The translations under genes and the position numbers were made by a program. This document shows positions 25,467 through 34,087 of a DNA stretch of 36,911 bases, in pieces. This DNA is from an uncultured Sediminibacterium sp. (GTDB taxonomy: Bacteria; Bacteroidota; Bacteroidia; Chitinophagales; Chitinophagaceae): the NCBI GenBank assembly GCA_937911175.1, contig CALDSE010000036.1, positions 1 to 36,911 of the forward strand, given 5' to 3'. How positions within the stretch are numbered: the first letter of the stretch is position 1; the number at the start of each line of letters is the position of its first letter. The notes beneath the pieces are model-generated. The model was not told the origin of the DNA, made no database searches, and was given only the letters and a program-made list of their open reading frames with translations.

Positions 25467-27280
25467 AACCCATACTTACTCAAAATAGCGCTAACCTTTT
25501 TCTCTACCTCATTATCCTTTACTACTGCAGGCGCATGATGCTTTTTAATAGTTGCATCAAAAATAAGTGGCCCCTTGCATCCCCAATGTTTATTATTAAT
25601 ATAACTATCTACCCCTTCAATATCTTTGGAAGGATTAGTCCTGGTAAATGCAGCCCAAATAAAATTATTAAATTCAGCAGCCATCCAAGTAGCATCTTCG
25701 GTAATAATAATCATAGCTATACCATCTTGTTCTAATAAATTTTCTCCTTGCCCCTTTAACTTTTCTTGAATAGAATGTATAGTTGCAGTTGCTGCATTCA
25801 CCGCAATTACACCAGGCATAATTAAGCTAGCATTGGCATTGAGTGCTGTTATTTTTTCTGGAATAGTAGTAGCTAATTTTCTTCGAACATCACCATAAGC
25901 TGCTAGTACTAATTTAGAGCCACTGTTTAAACCGTCACCAGAATAATCCAAGGTATCCATAGTGGTATTGGTATAAAAATGTAGGTCATTTGAAAAGTCC
26001 ATTCTACTCAACATATACGCTAAAAACTCAGGTATATTATTTACATCTATTACTCTATCCCCTTTCGATTTTTTTGCTTCTGCTGTTATCCAAACAAATT
26101 TTGCTAAACTTAATTGACCAGTGCCTAAAATATGATTGGCAATGGTTAAAATTTCTGCAGGTTTTTTATTTTCTAAAAAGGGCGTATACCTTTCACTACC
26201 TATGGCTAGTAATAAAGGATGCACTCCTGCAGCATCAACGGCGTGTACTTCTTTTAATCCTGGTATTTCATTAGAAACAGCTGAGCCTGTTATATGATGT
26301 ATGAGTTGTCCAAAACTTGTATCCTCCTGCGGAGGTCTTCCTACCACTGTGAAAGCCCAAATGGCATTTTTTCTGGCATACACTTTATGCACTTTCATTA
26401 CAGGAAAAGGATGTTGCAAACTATAATAACCTAAATGATCTCCAAAAGGACCTTCTGGTTTATTCTCTCCAGGAAATACTTCTCCGGTAATAACAAAATC
26501 GGCATCGGTGCTTACACAAAAACCATCTATATAAGTATAACCAAATCTTTTTCCTGCAAGTACACCCGCAAAATTCATTTCACTCATACCTTCTGGAAGC
26601 GGCATCACTGCAGCAACACTGTGCGCAGGTGGCCCGCCCACAAAACAACTTACTTTTAAAGGAAGCCCTAGATTATTCGCTTTGGTTTGATGCACTCCAA
26701 TACCTCTATGTAATTGATAATGCAAACCAATTTCTTTATTCAATATATAATCGTTCCCATTTAATTGAATACGGTACATACCTAAATTAGAACTACCAAT
26801 GCCGGGCTTGTCTGCATCTTCTGTATATACTTGTGGTAGCGTTACAAAGGCGCCACCATCCATGGGCCAATGATGAATTAAAGGTAAATCACTAATGTTT
26901 ATCTCTTCAAACAAAACTGGTTTTGAAATTGGATTTTTATTCGGTAGTGCATTGATAGCAGCCGGTAAAGCCGCTAAAGATTTTATCGGATTTTGAATAG
27001 CAGCTAAAGGATTAATTTTAATATCAATTAATTGCTTCACTGAAGGCAAGGTATCTCTAAAAATAAATTCACTTCTTTCTAGTGTACCAAAAATATTGGA
27101 AGCTGCACGAAACTTAGAACCCTTCACTTTTTCAAATAAAATAGCAGGGCCTTTTTGTTCAAAAATGCGCAAATGAATAGCAGCCATTTCTAAATAGGGG
27201 TCTACCTCTTCTTTGATACGCAGCAGCTGACCCGTGCGCTCTAAATCCAATAAACAAGCCTCCAAACTAGAATAAGCCAT
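25463..27280 (-). CDS. UbiD-family (prenylated-FMN) decarboxylase, probably menaquinone pathway
   Basis: 605 residues, matching the long UbiD-type decarboxylases of futalosine-pathway organisms. The prFMN/metal-binding region is visible as [10 protein letters not shown] (163-172), [13 protein letters not shown] (185-197) and [13 protein letters not shown] (275-287). The last contains the conserved Glu and the FGDH signature. UbiD enzymes reversibly decarboxylate aromatic or alpha,beta-unsaturated acids and need UbiX-made prFMN. With mqnA in the same window, decarboxylation of the naphthoate ring in menaquinone synthesis is the best inference. Divergent from pdxJ, with 39 bases between the starts. 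A -7 box TATTTTTG lies 17 bases before the ATG. Confidence 0.88.
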   Translation of the reverse strand: MAYSSLEACLLDLERTGQLLRIKEEVDPYLEMAAIHLRIFEQKGPAILFEKVKGSKFRAASNIFGTLERSEFIFRDTLPSVKQLIDIKINPLAAIQNPIKSLAALPAAINALPNKNPISKPVLFEEINISDLPLIHHWPMDGGAFVTLPQVYTEDADKPGIGSSNLGMYRIQLNGNDYILNKEIGLHYQLHRGIGVHQTKANNLGLPLKVSCFVGGPPAHSVAAVMPLPEGMSEMNFAGVLAGKRFGYTYIDGFCVSTDADFVITGEVFPGENKPEGPFGDHLGYYSLQHPFPVMKVHKVYARKNAIWAFTVVGRPPQEDTSFGQLIHHITGSAVSNEIPGLKEVHAVDAAGVHPLLLAIGSERYTPFLENKKPAEILTIANHILGTGQLSLAKFVWITAEAKKSKGDRVIDVNNIPEFLAYMLSRMDFSNDLHFYTNTTMDTLDYSGDGLNSGSKLVLAAYGDVRRKLATTIPEKITALNANASLIMPGVIAVNAATATIHSIQEKLKGQGENLLEQDGIAMIIITEDATWMAAEFNNFIWAAFTRTNPSKDIEGVDSYINNKHWGCKGPLIFDATIKKHHAPAVVKDNEVEKKVSAILSKYGF

Positions 27281-27284
27281 TTCT

Positions 27285-27292
27285 TATATTTG
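27285..27292 (+). promoter_or_regulatory. -7 box TATATTTG for pdxJ
   Basis: An exact TAnnTTTG match 27 bases before the pdxJ ATG at 27320 and five bases from the divergent ubiD-family start. Its transcription start would fall at the opposing -7 box (27298-27305). Confidence 0.45.
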
Positions 27293-27297
27293 AGATG

Positions 27298-27305
27298 CAA
27301 AAATA
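27298..27305 (-). promoter_or_regulatory. -7 box TATTTTTG for the UbiD-family gene
   Basis: CAAAAATA on the plus strand is TATTTTTG on the minus strand, 17 bases before the UbiD-family ATG. It faces the pdxJ box across only five bases, so the two polymerase footprints would overlap. Confidence 0.45.
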
Positions 27306-27319
27306 ACTTAAATTCGCCT

Positions 27320-28039
27320 ATGACTCGTTTAAGTGTGAACATAAATAAAATAGCCACATTAAGAAATAGCCGTGGCGGGGATAATCCTAATCTAGTGCAG
27401 GTGGCAAAGGATTGCGAGCGTTTTGGGGCCGAGGGTATTACAGTGCATCCAAGACCCGATGAAAGGCATATTCGCTACCAAGATGTTTATGATTTAAGCA
27501 AAATTCTGACCACAGAGTTTAACATTGAAGGCAACCCAAAGGAAGCCAAGTTTGTGGAATTGGTTTTAGCCAACAAACCGCATCAGGTTACCCTAGTACC
27601 CGATACCTTGGGTCAATTAACCAGCGACCATGGTTGGGATACCATAACAGAACAAGATTATTTAAAGCAAATCATTGGGGTATTTAAAAAAGCAGGTATT
27701 CGTGTTTCCATTTTTGTAGACCCTATAGAAAAAATGATTGAAGCCGCTGCCACAACTGGAACGGACCGTATAGAATTATATACCGAAATGTATGCAAAGC
27801 TATTTGCTGCTGGAAATAAAGAAAAAGCCGTTGCACCTTATATGAGCGCTGCAGCGCTTGCTAAAAAATTAGGGCTAGGTATTAACGCAGGACATGATTT
27901 AGATAGAAATAATTTACCTTACTTAATACAATCTATTCCAAGTATTGAAGAAGTTAGTATTGGACACGCCTTAATGAGCGATGCCCTTTATCTAGGTTTA
28001 GAAAACACGATTCAATTATATAAAAGAGCGCTTTCATGA
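27320..28039 (+). CDS. pdxJ: Pyridoxine 5'-phosphate synthase
   Basis: PdxJ condenses 1-deoxyxylulose-5-phosphate with 3-amino-2-oxopropyl phosphate to form pyridoxine phosphate (vitamin B6, DXP-dependent route). 239 residues, a TIM barrel. The start [14 protein letters not shown] and the active-site residues His43 in HPRPDERH, Glu70 in FNIEGNP and His192 in NAGHDL correspond to the E. coli catalytic set. The longest open frame begins at a TTG (27290) that lies inside the -7 box, so the ATG at 27320 is chosen. This also gives the standard N-terminus. The stop overlaps the fucosidase start (ATGA), implying translational coupling. Confidence 0.95.
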   Translation: MTRLSVNINKIATLRNSRGGDNPNLVQVAKDCERFGAEGITVHPRPDERHIRYQDVYDLSKILTTEFNIEGNPKEAKFVELVLANKPHQVTLVPDTLGQLTSDHGWDTITEQDYLKQIIGVFKKAGIRVSIFVDPIEKMIEAAATTGTDRIELYTEMYAKLFAAGNKEKAVAPYMSAAALAKKLGLGINAGHDLDRNNLPYLIQSIPSIEEVSIGHALMSDALYLGLENTIQLYKRALS

Positions 28040-29379
28040 AAAAATATATTTACTTATTTTTTACTACTGTACTTTTCTTTTTAGCATCTAATAATATATT
28101 AGTAGCACAAGAAAAATTTGGACCCACCCCTACTAAGCAACAATTGGCTTGGCATGAAAAAGAATTTTACTTATTCATGCATTTTGGACCTAACACATTT
28201 ACCAATTTAGAATGGGGCAAAGGAAGTGAAGACCCAAATGTATTTAATCCAACAGCAATAGATTGTAACCAGTGGGCAAGCATTGCAAAAGCGGCTGGTG
28301 CTAAAGGCATTATTATTACGGCTAAACACCACGATGGATTTAGTTTATGGCCAAGTAAGTTTAGCAAGCATACAGTAAGAGAAAGCAAGTGGATGAATGG
28401 AAAAGGCGACGTCATTAAAATGTTGTCAGAGGCTTGTAAAAAAGCAGGTATTGAAATGGGCGTGTATATTTCTCCATGGGATAGAAACCACCCAGAGTAT
28501 GGCACTGCAGCATACAACGATATCTATATTCAAACCATGAAGGAACTTTTAACGGGCTATGGCAATTTAACAGAACTATGGTGGGATGGCGCTAATGGAG
28601 AAGGCCCTAATGGTAAAAAGCAAGTCTACGATTTTACAAGGTTCAAAGATTCTGCAATGTCTTACCAACCCAATATTCTAATATTCAGTGATATTGGACC
28701 GCATATTCGTTGGGTAGGTAATGAAAATGGATTGATTAATGAAACCAACTGGAACTTATTAGATACAGCAGGATTTAAAAGAGGTGAAGGCGCTCCTGCT
28801 AATGACACTTTGAATAGAGGAAATTTTAATGGAAAAAATTGGATTGGTGCTGAGGCCGATGTTTCAATTCGCAAAGGATGGTTTTATCATGAAGAAGAAG
28901 ACTCTACAGTAAAATCGGGAAAGACATTATTTAATTTATATTTAAACTCAGTAGGCCATGGTGGTAATTTATTATTAAATGTACCTCCTAATAGAAAAGG
29001 TTTAATTGCTCCGCAAGATTCAGCCGCTTTAATGGATTTTAGAAAAATAAGAGAGGCCGCTTTTAAAACCAACTTATTTAAAAACGCTGTTATCAAGAAT
29101 AATAAAAATGAAATAGAGATTTGTTTAACTACACCCGTTACCATTAATAGCATTCAACTGCAAGAGCAAATTAAATTTGGACAAAGAGTTATTCGCTTTG
29201 AAATATATGCAGGAGATAAAGAAGCTGATATGAAAAAAATTGCGGGTAGCACTACCATTGGAAGAAAGAAAATTATTCAATTCCCTACTACCACTGCTAA
29301 ATGCTTCAAAGTGAAAATAATAGAGACAAAGGCTAGCCCTATAATGGGAGCAGTAGCCGGATATTTTATAAAAAATTAA
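28036..29379 (+). CDS. Secreted alpha-L-fucosidase, GH29
   Basis: 447 residues. A signal peptide covers about 1-25 ending Val-Ala-Gln. The GH29 barrel covers about 30-345 with FMHFGPNTF (47-55), [10 protein letters not shown] (97-106) and the catalytic nucleophile Asp184 in [20 protein letters not shown] (about 275-286) carries a candidate acid/base Glu. A short C-terminal beta domain (about 355-447) follows. It hydrolyses terminal alpha-linked L-fucose. The motif pattern looks closer to the GH29-B (alpha-1,3/1,4) type than to the human-like A type, which is a tentative reading. The start overlaps the pdxJ stop by four bases, and purE follows after 23 bases. Confidence 0.93.
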   Translation: MKKYIYLFFTTVLFFLASNNILVAQEKFGPTPTKQQLAWHEKEFYLFMHFGPNTFTNLEWGKGSEDPNVFNPTAIDCNQWASIAKAAGAKGIIITAKHHDGFSLWPSKFSKHTVRESKWMNGKGDVIKMLSEACKKAGIEMGVYISPWDRNHPEYGTAAYNDIYIQTMKELLTGYGNLTELWWDGANGEGPNGKKQVYDFTRFKDSAMSYQPNILIFSDIGPHIRWVGNENGLINETNWNLLDTAGFKRGEGAPANDTLNRGNFNGKNWIGAEADVSIRKGWFYHEEEDSTVKSGKTLFNLYLNSVGHGGNLLLNVPPNRKGLIAPQDSAALMDFRKIREAAFKTNLFKNAVIKNNKNEIEICLTTPVTINSIQLQEQIKFGQRVIRFEIYAGDKEADMKKIAGSTTIGRKKIIQFPTTTAKCFKVKIIETKASPIMGAVAGYFIKN

Positions 29380-29402
29380 CTAACTTGCATCAAATTAAAA
29401 TT

Positions 29403-29924
29403 ATGTCTACACCTGCACAAGTTGGCATCATCATGGGAAGCGATAGTGATTTACCTATTATGCAGGCAGCTGCAGATACTTTAAAAACTTTCAATATTCC
29501 TTTTGAATTAACCGTCGTTTCTGCACACCGCACACCTGATCGTATGGTAGAATATGCAAAAACAGCGCGTAAAAGAGGCTTACAAGTCATTATTGCTGGC
29601 GCAGGTGGTGCAGCGCATTTACCAGGTATGGTAGCCGCATTAACTAGCTTACCTGTTATTGGAGTTCCTATTAAATCAACTAATTCAGCAGAGGGCTGGG
29701 ACAGTATATTATCTATTTTACAAATGCCAGGTGGTGTACCTGTAGCTACCGTTGCTTTAAATGGTGCTAAAAATGCAGGCTTATTAGCCGCTCAAATTAT
29801 AGGAAGTACGAATGCCCAAATTGGTCAAGCCATGGATGACTATAAATTAAATATGGAATCGGAAGTAATGACCAAGGTGGAGAATTTGAAAGGAACTTGG
29901 AATAATGAGTTCGATCAAAAATAG
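29403..29924 (+). CDS. purE: N5-carboxyaminoimidazole ribonucleotide mutase
   Basis: PurE class I converts N5-CAIR to CAIR in purine synthesis and works with PurK, which is not in this window. 173 residues from the ATG at 29403. The signatures are GSDSDLP (12-18), SAHRTP with the catalytic His42 (40-45) and [11 protein letters not shown] (66-76). An in-frame TTG at 29385 would add six residues (HQIK type) that are not family-like, so it is rejected. It is the third gene of the pdxJ-fucosidase-purE run, although a promoter of its own inside the fucosidase gene cannot be excluded. Confidence 0.95.
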   Translation: MSTPAQVGIIMGSDSDLPIMQAAADTLKTFNIPFELTVVSAHRTPDRMVEYAKTARKRGLQVIIAGAGGAAHLPGMVAALTSLPVIGVPIKSTNSAEGWDSILSILQMPGGVPVATVALNGAKNAGLLAAQIIGSTNAQIGQAMDDYKLNMESEVMTKVENLKGTWNNEFDQK

Positions 29925-29971
29925 ATAGTTAATAGGTTTAATAGTATTCTTTTTTTAAAACTAATCCTATA

Positions 29972-29993
29972 AAATAATAATCAAATATTATTT
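29972..29993. terminator. AT-only inverted repeat between purE and bshC
   Basis: AAATAATA at 29972-29979 and TATTATTT at 29986-29993 are perfect reverse complements around a six-base loop, placed between two convergent genes. It has no GC pairs, so it is at best a weak terminator. Confidence 0.3.
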
Positions 29994-30005
29994 AGACTAC
30001 AATTA

Positions 30006-31640
30006 TTACTCTTTAGTAATAGTAATGATTGTAAAGCTCGGGTTCAATGTAGTTGAATTTTCTAAAACAGCTTCCACCCAATCCCATCCATAAGATCCTA
30101 CCCACTCTGAAAAATTTTCTACTCTTTCTTGTAAACTATTTTTAGGGAATAAAGAACCCTTAATAGCTTTTATTCGGTCTATTGAAGTTTGTTGTTTTCT
30201 TTTTTCAGCACGAATCATTTTCTTTTCTAATAAGGCTAATTTCTTTTGGGCCTGTACCGATAAATTCTTAGTATGATCCCCTAAAGAGGTGTCAATTTTT
30301 ATGACATCCTGCTGAATAGAAGCATATAAATCGTTTAAGGATGCAATATGATTGGTTAAGGCTAAATTTTCTTTGGTTTGATTTTTAACATAGTCCAATT
30401 CTAATTCCAACATAGGTTTAAATAAATCTTCCAATGAAAAGCCCAAACTATTCCAATGTGCCGTTTGTTTTTCATTCATAAACATAAATGAATTACGCAA
30501 TTGCAAAATAGGATAATGCACTTTTACTTCATTAAATACATTTTTAAGTTCCATCCAGTAAGCTAGTTCACCGCCACCACCAATAAAGGCAATACCAGGA
30601 AGTATAGTTTCTTGGTACACTCCTCTAAGTATTACATTGGGGCTAAACCTATCAGGATGTGCATGTAATTCTTTTACTATCTCTTCCTCTGTGAAACTAA
30701 TATTAGCATCTACTACAATATAACTAGCGCCTTGTTTATCAATTCTAGCGCGCGTATTCTCTTTTAAATAAAATAAATTCAAATCACGCCCATCGGACTG
30801 TACATGATAGGTGCTTGCTAGCTTTTCTTTAGTTGGTTGAATGGCCTTTTGAGAAAACCCAGTTCTTAATTCCTTTTCCATCACATCAACGAAAACTGCT
30901 TTCAATTGAGCATTGTCTGGTTGAAGTACCACTAGTCCATATTTTCCAAAAAAGGCATGCACTAATGCCAATGTAGCTTCTGAAATGGTTTTTCCTTTTT
31001 GATAAGCCTGCTTTAAAACTTCCAAAGCCTCTTTACCTGCGGGTTGAACCAACCAATACCCTTCCAAGTTTTGTAATAATTTAATTAACTCGTCATCTAC
31101 CTTCATTCTTCCAATGGCCCCTTTTTGTTTGGTATTCCATTGGTAGGCCTCACCTGCTAAGTTATAAGAACCTACTTCTTGCAAGTCCGCATCTTCCGAA
31201 CCCATATAATAAACAGGTACAAAATTATGTTGAGGGAATTGCTTTTTTAGTTCAGCTGCTAATTGAATAGTATGCAGAATTTTATAAAAAAAGTAAAGTG
31301 GACCCGTAAAAATATTAGGCTGATGTGCAGTAGTAACTGTGAATGTATTTTCTTTTAATAATAAATTCACATTATCGTTAACCAATTTAAAGGCCTCTTT
31401 ATTATTTAGCGAATTAACATCTTTCGCTAATTGAGTATATTGATTTTGCAAAACTTCTACCAATACTTTTCTATTCGTAGGAAAAGAAGCTCTTTGTTCA
31501 ATGGCTTTCTTATACCCTTCCTTACTAGCAGCATAGTTTACAAAACTTTGCGCTGTGCCCTTCGTTTCAATATAATCATTGATTAAGGCACTGAATAACC
31601 CAGTGGAACGATAAGATATTTGAGTAGCGTTAAATTTCAT
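30006..31640 (-). CDS. bshC: Putative cysteine ligase BshC (bacillithiol synthesis)
   Basis: BshC adds cysteine to glucosaminyl-malate to finish bacillithiol, a glutathione-like thiol. 544 residues, family length. The Rossmann-like core shows HQPNIFTGPLYFFYK (106-120) and YYMGSEDADLQEV (144-156), matching the conserved GHQPxxFxGPLY and EDHDFxEI segments. ILRGVYQETILPGIAFIGG (near 340) is the second conserved core. A long Lys/Glu-rich helical pair (about 415-500) forms the known coiled coil. bshA and bshB are not in the window. The start codon overlaps the stop of the FAD oxidoreductase gene by one base (TAATG). Confidence 0.93.
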   Translation of the reverse strand: MKFNATQISYRSTGLFSALINDYIETKGTAQSFVNYAASKEGYKKAIEQRASFPTNRKVLVEVLQNQYTQLAKDVNSLNNKEAFKLVNDNVNLLLKENTFTVTTAHQPNIFTGPLYFFYKILHTIQLAAELKKQFPQHNFVPVYYMGSEDADLQEVGSYNLAGEAYQWNTKQKGAIGRMKVDDELIKLLQNLEGYWLVQPAGKEALEVLKQAYQKGKTISEATLALVHAFFGKYGLVVLQPDNAQLKAVFVDVMEKELRTGFSQKAIQPTKEKLASTYHVQSDGRDLNLFYLKENTRARIDKQGASYIVVDANISFTEEEIVKELHAHPDRFSPNVILRGVYQETILPGIAFIGGGGELAYWMELKNVFNEVKVHYPILQLRNSFMFMNEKQTAHWNSLGFSLEDLFKPMLELELDYVKNQTKENLALTNHIASLNDLYASIQQDVIKIDTSLGDHTKNLSVQAQKKLALLEKKMIRAEKRKQQTSIDRIKAIKGSLFPKNSLQERVENFSEWVGSYGWDWVEAVLENSTTLNPSFTIITITKE

Positions 31641-32893
31641 TAATGATTAAATCTTTCTGGATTGTAAAAACTAATATCAATGCTGGTTGGTTTTTCATCT
31701 ATAATTTCTGAAACTAATTTTCCGGTACCTGCACCTAAACTTAAACCTACCATTGCGTGCCCAGTAGCCATGACTAAATTCTTCCACTTTTTAGTTCTAC
31801 CAAGATAAGGCAATCCATCGGCAGAACAAGGTCTATAACCATACCAAACTTTATCTATCGTTGGAACGGGAATCTCAAAGGAAGGATAATAGCTTTTCAC
31901 TGCTTTTAGTATACCTGCCACCCTTTTTAAATTGGGCGGCTCGTTGGTGCTGGTAATTTCCATAGTGCCTCCAAAACGCATTTTATTTCCTTCAATGGGT
32001 GTAAGCGCCACTCTACCTTCCACTAGTACAGATGGATAAATGGTTTGATAAGGCGTATCCTCGATGGTAATGGAATAGCCACGACCAGGCATGAGCAATA
32101 AATCCATGTCTAATTTTTTTGCCATCTCTCTAGACCAAGAACCCGTGGCCAAAACCACTGCATCGGCCTTGTATTTATTATGAGGGGTGATAACCGCATT
32201 TATTTTTCCTGCTGTTTTTTCAAAATCTACTACTGCTTCATTGGTTTTAATAAGCACTCCTTTATTTTTTAAATCGGCAATAAGTTGTTGCATTAATTTA
32301 TTGGGATACAAATGTCCATCGCAACCAAAATGAATGGCACCAATGGCATTGATTTGATGATTGGGTTCCATCGCAAATAATTCCTGTTGATTTAAAAGCT
32401 TGGTATCGGTCAAACCTAAGGCATGTGCTTGATGTACTAAATGCTTTGCATGTTCGCCAACTTTTTCCGTTTGAAATATTTCCAATAAGCCTTTATGCTC
32501 ATAGGCAAATTCAAATTGAGGCAAAGCATCCCAATCGGCGTATAATTTTTTAGAAAACAAAGCATAATCTCTTAAAGGAATGGCGGCGCGTTCTACTTTT
32601 TCAGCAGTCGCTTCTTTCATAAACTGCAAACCCCATTTTACTAAACTTAAACTTAATCTTGGTTTTATATAGAAAGGACTTTCTGAATTCAACATCCACT
32701 TTAAACCCTGTTTAACAATGCCAGGTGTTGCCAAAGGAACAAAGTGACTAGGACATATATAACCGCAATTACCATAGGAACAATTATTGGTCATATCGGA
32801 TTGATCAACAATGGTCACTTGATGACCCGCCTCTTGTAAAAAATAAGCGCTGCTCAATCCTATAATGCCTCCTCCAATGACAACTACTTCCAT
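31640..32893 (-). CDS. FAD-dependent oxidoreductase, probable D-hydroxyproline/D-amino acid dehydrogenase
   Basis: 417 residues of the DadA/DAO type. The N-terminal FAD-binding VVIGGGIIGLSSAYFL (4-19) is followed by a NCSYGNCGYICPSHF segment (36-50). ADAVVLATGSWS (about 243-254) and a C-terminal GYRPCSADGLPYLG plus GHAMVGLSLGAGTGKLV complete the fold. It should oxidise a D-amino acid, passing electrons to the respiratory chain rather than to oxygen (family knowledge). Next to a two-cysteine hydroxyproline-type epimerase, cis-4-hydroxy-D-proline is the expected substrate (inference). It lies 81 bases after the epimerase gene on the same strand and is translationally coupled to bshC. Confidence 0.85.
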   Translation of the reverse strand: MEVVVIGGGIIGLSSAYFLQEAGHQVTIVDQSDMTNNCSYGNCGYICPSHFVPLATPGIVKQGLKWMLNSESPFYIKPRLSLSLVKWGLQFMKEATAEKVERAAIPLRDYALFSKKLYADWDALPQFEFAYEHKGLLEIFQTEKVGEHAKHLVHQAHALGLTDTKLLNQQELFAMEPNHQINAIGAIHFGCDGHLYPNKLMQQLIADLKNKGVLIKTNEAVVDFEKTAGKINAVITPHNKYKADAVVLATGSWSREMAKKLDMDLLLMPGRGYSITIEDTPYQTIYPSVLVEGRVALTPIEGNKMRFGGTMEITSTNEPPNLKRVAGILKAVKSYYPSFEIPVPTIDKVWYGYRPCSADGLPYLGRTKKWKNLVMATGHAMVGLSLGAGTGKLVSEIIDEKPTSIDISFYNPERFNH

Positions 32894-32974
32894 AGAATAA
32901 ATTAAAGCACAAATTTCGTTAAAATTGCGTTCATAACACAGTAAAAAGGGATGGAATTTATATAATTACTGAGA

Positions 32975-34027
32975 TTAAACCACTTGAAAACCAGCTGCAT
33001 AGGGGTCGTCCTGCTTATCTATGGATATAGTGTTAAACCCGTATATCTTGGCCCAGCCTTCAATAGAGGGAATAATGGCTTGTTTATCACCTATGGTGGT
33101 GGTTGATTCTACCTTGCCTGTAAATACAGAGCCTATAATACTCTCATGTAAAAAAGGAACCCCTTGTTTTAGTTTACCCTTTGCATGCCAATGCGCTAGT
33201 CTTGCCGAAGTACCTGTTCCGCAGGGCGACCTATCAATGGCCTTGTCTCCATAAAATACTGCATTACGTGCTGTGTTCTTTGCATCTAATACCTTGCCTG
33301 TCCATAAAATATGTGAGCAACCATTAATGGTGGGGTCTATGGGATGTACAAACTTATTCGATTCATTGATGCGTTTTCTTAATACGCCACTCCATGCAAT
33401 TAATTGTCCGGCTGTATAATGTTCAATGCCTTTAAAATTTTCTTGTACTTCAATAATAGCATAATAATTTCCACCATAACAAACATCAACGCTAAGCATG
33501 CCTATATCGGGGCATTCTACTTGAATGTTTTCAGCAGCCATAAAAGAAGCCACATTGGTCAATTTTACTGAACTTACTTTTTTACCTTGCATGGTATATT
33601 CTATTTGCACCAGTCCTGCAGGAGCTTCCATGCGAATTTTACCAGGAATTTTTGGTTGAATTAAACCCGCTTCAATAGCTACTGTTATAGTCCCAATAGT
33701 ACCATGACCACACATAGGTAAACAGCCACTGGTTTCAATAAATAAAACGGCCATATCATTTTCAGGATTATGAGGCGGGTATAAAATACTTCCACTCATC
33801 ATATCATGACCACGGGGTTCGAACATGAGCCCCTTTCTTATCCAATCAAATTCTTTTAAAAAATGTTGACGCTTTTCGCTCATGGTATTGCCTTCCAAAG
33901 CTGGGCCACCATTTACCACCACCCTCACCGGATTACCACAAGTATGTGCATCAATACATTGAAAAACAGATCCTCCTAGTTCGTAGGATCCAAAATTTTC
34001 TATACTTATGGGTTTTGTTGTGGCCAT
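32975..34027 (-). CDS. 4-hydroxyproline 2-epimerase (proline racemase family)
   Basis: 350 residues of the proline racemase superfamily. Both acid/base cysteines are present: Cys106 in MCGHGTIG and Cys269 in SPCGTGTSA. Two cysteines indicate an epimerase, whereas trans-3-hydroxyproline dehydratases have Thr at the second site. The substrate-binding FEPRGHDMMSG (69-79) also fits the hydroxyproline group. The reaction is trans-4-hydroxy-L-proline to cis-4-hydroxy-D-proline, in the cytoplasm. Distinction from a true proline racemase rests partly on the neighbours: a D-amino-acid-type dehydrogenase and a semialdehyde dehydrogenase. Divergent from the membrane hydroxylase gene. No clear -7 box upstream. 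Confidence 0.9.
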   Translation of the reverse strand: MATTKPISIENFGSYELGGSVFQCIDAHTCGNPVRVVVNGGPALEGNTMSEKRQHFLKEFDWIRKGLMFEPRGHDMMSGSILYPPHNPENDMAVLFIETSGCLPMCGHGTIGTITVAIEAGLIQPKIPGKIRMEAPAGLVQIEYTMQGKKVSSVKLTNVASFMAAENIQVECPDIGMLSVDVCYGGNYYAIIEVQENFKGIEHYTAGQLIAWSGVLRKRINESNKFVHPIDPTINGCSHILWTGKVLDAKNTARNAVFYGDKAIDRSPCGTGTSARLAHWHAKGKLKQGVPFLHESIIGSVFTGKVESTTTIGDKQAIIPSIEGWAKIYGFNTISIDKQDDPYAAGFQVV

Positions 34028-34087
34028 GAGATAAAATTAATACATTTGACAACGCAATGCTTAATTGTTATAGCAAATTTTTGTAAT

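Noticed and set aside
25990..26274. 94-codon plus-strand frame inside the UbiD-family gene
   Set aside because: Lies fully antisense to a well-supported gene; low-complexity Leu-rich translation without motifs.
28167..28517. 116-codon minus-strand frame inside the fucosidase gene
   Set aside because: Antisense shadow of conserved GH29 sequence; no start signal or motif.
29385..29402. Longer purE start at a TTG
   Set aside because: Adds six residues not typical of PurE; the ATG at 29403 fits the usual N-terminus.
34046..34087. Longer hydroxylase start at a TTG
   Set aside because: The extra 14 residues are unlike the family and would cover the -7-like box; the ATG at 34088 is preferred.
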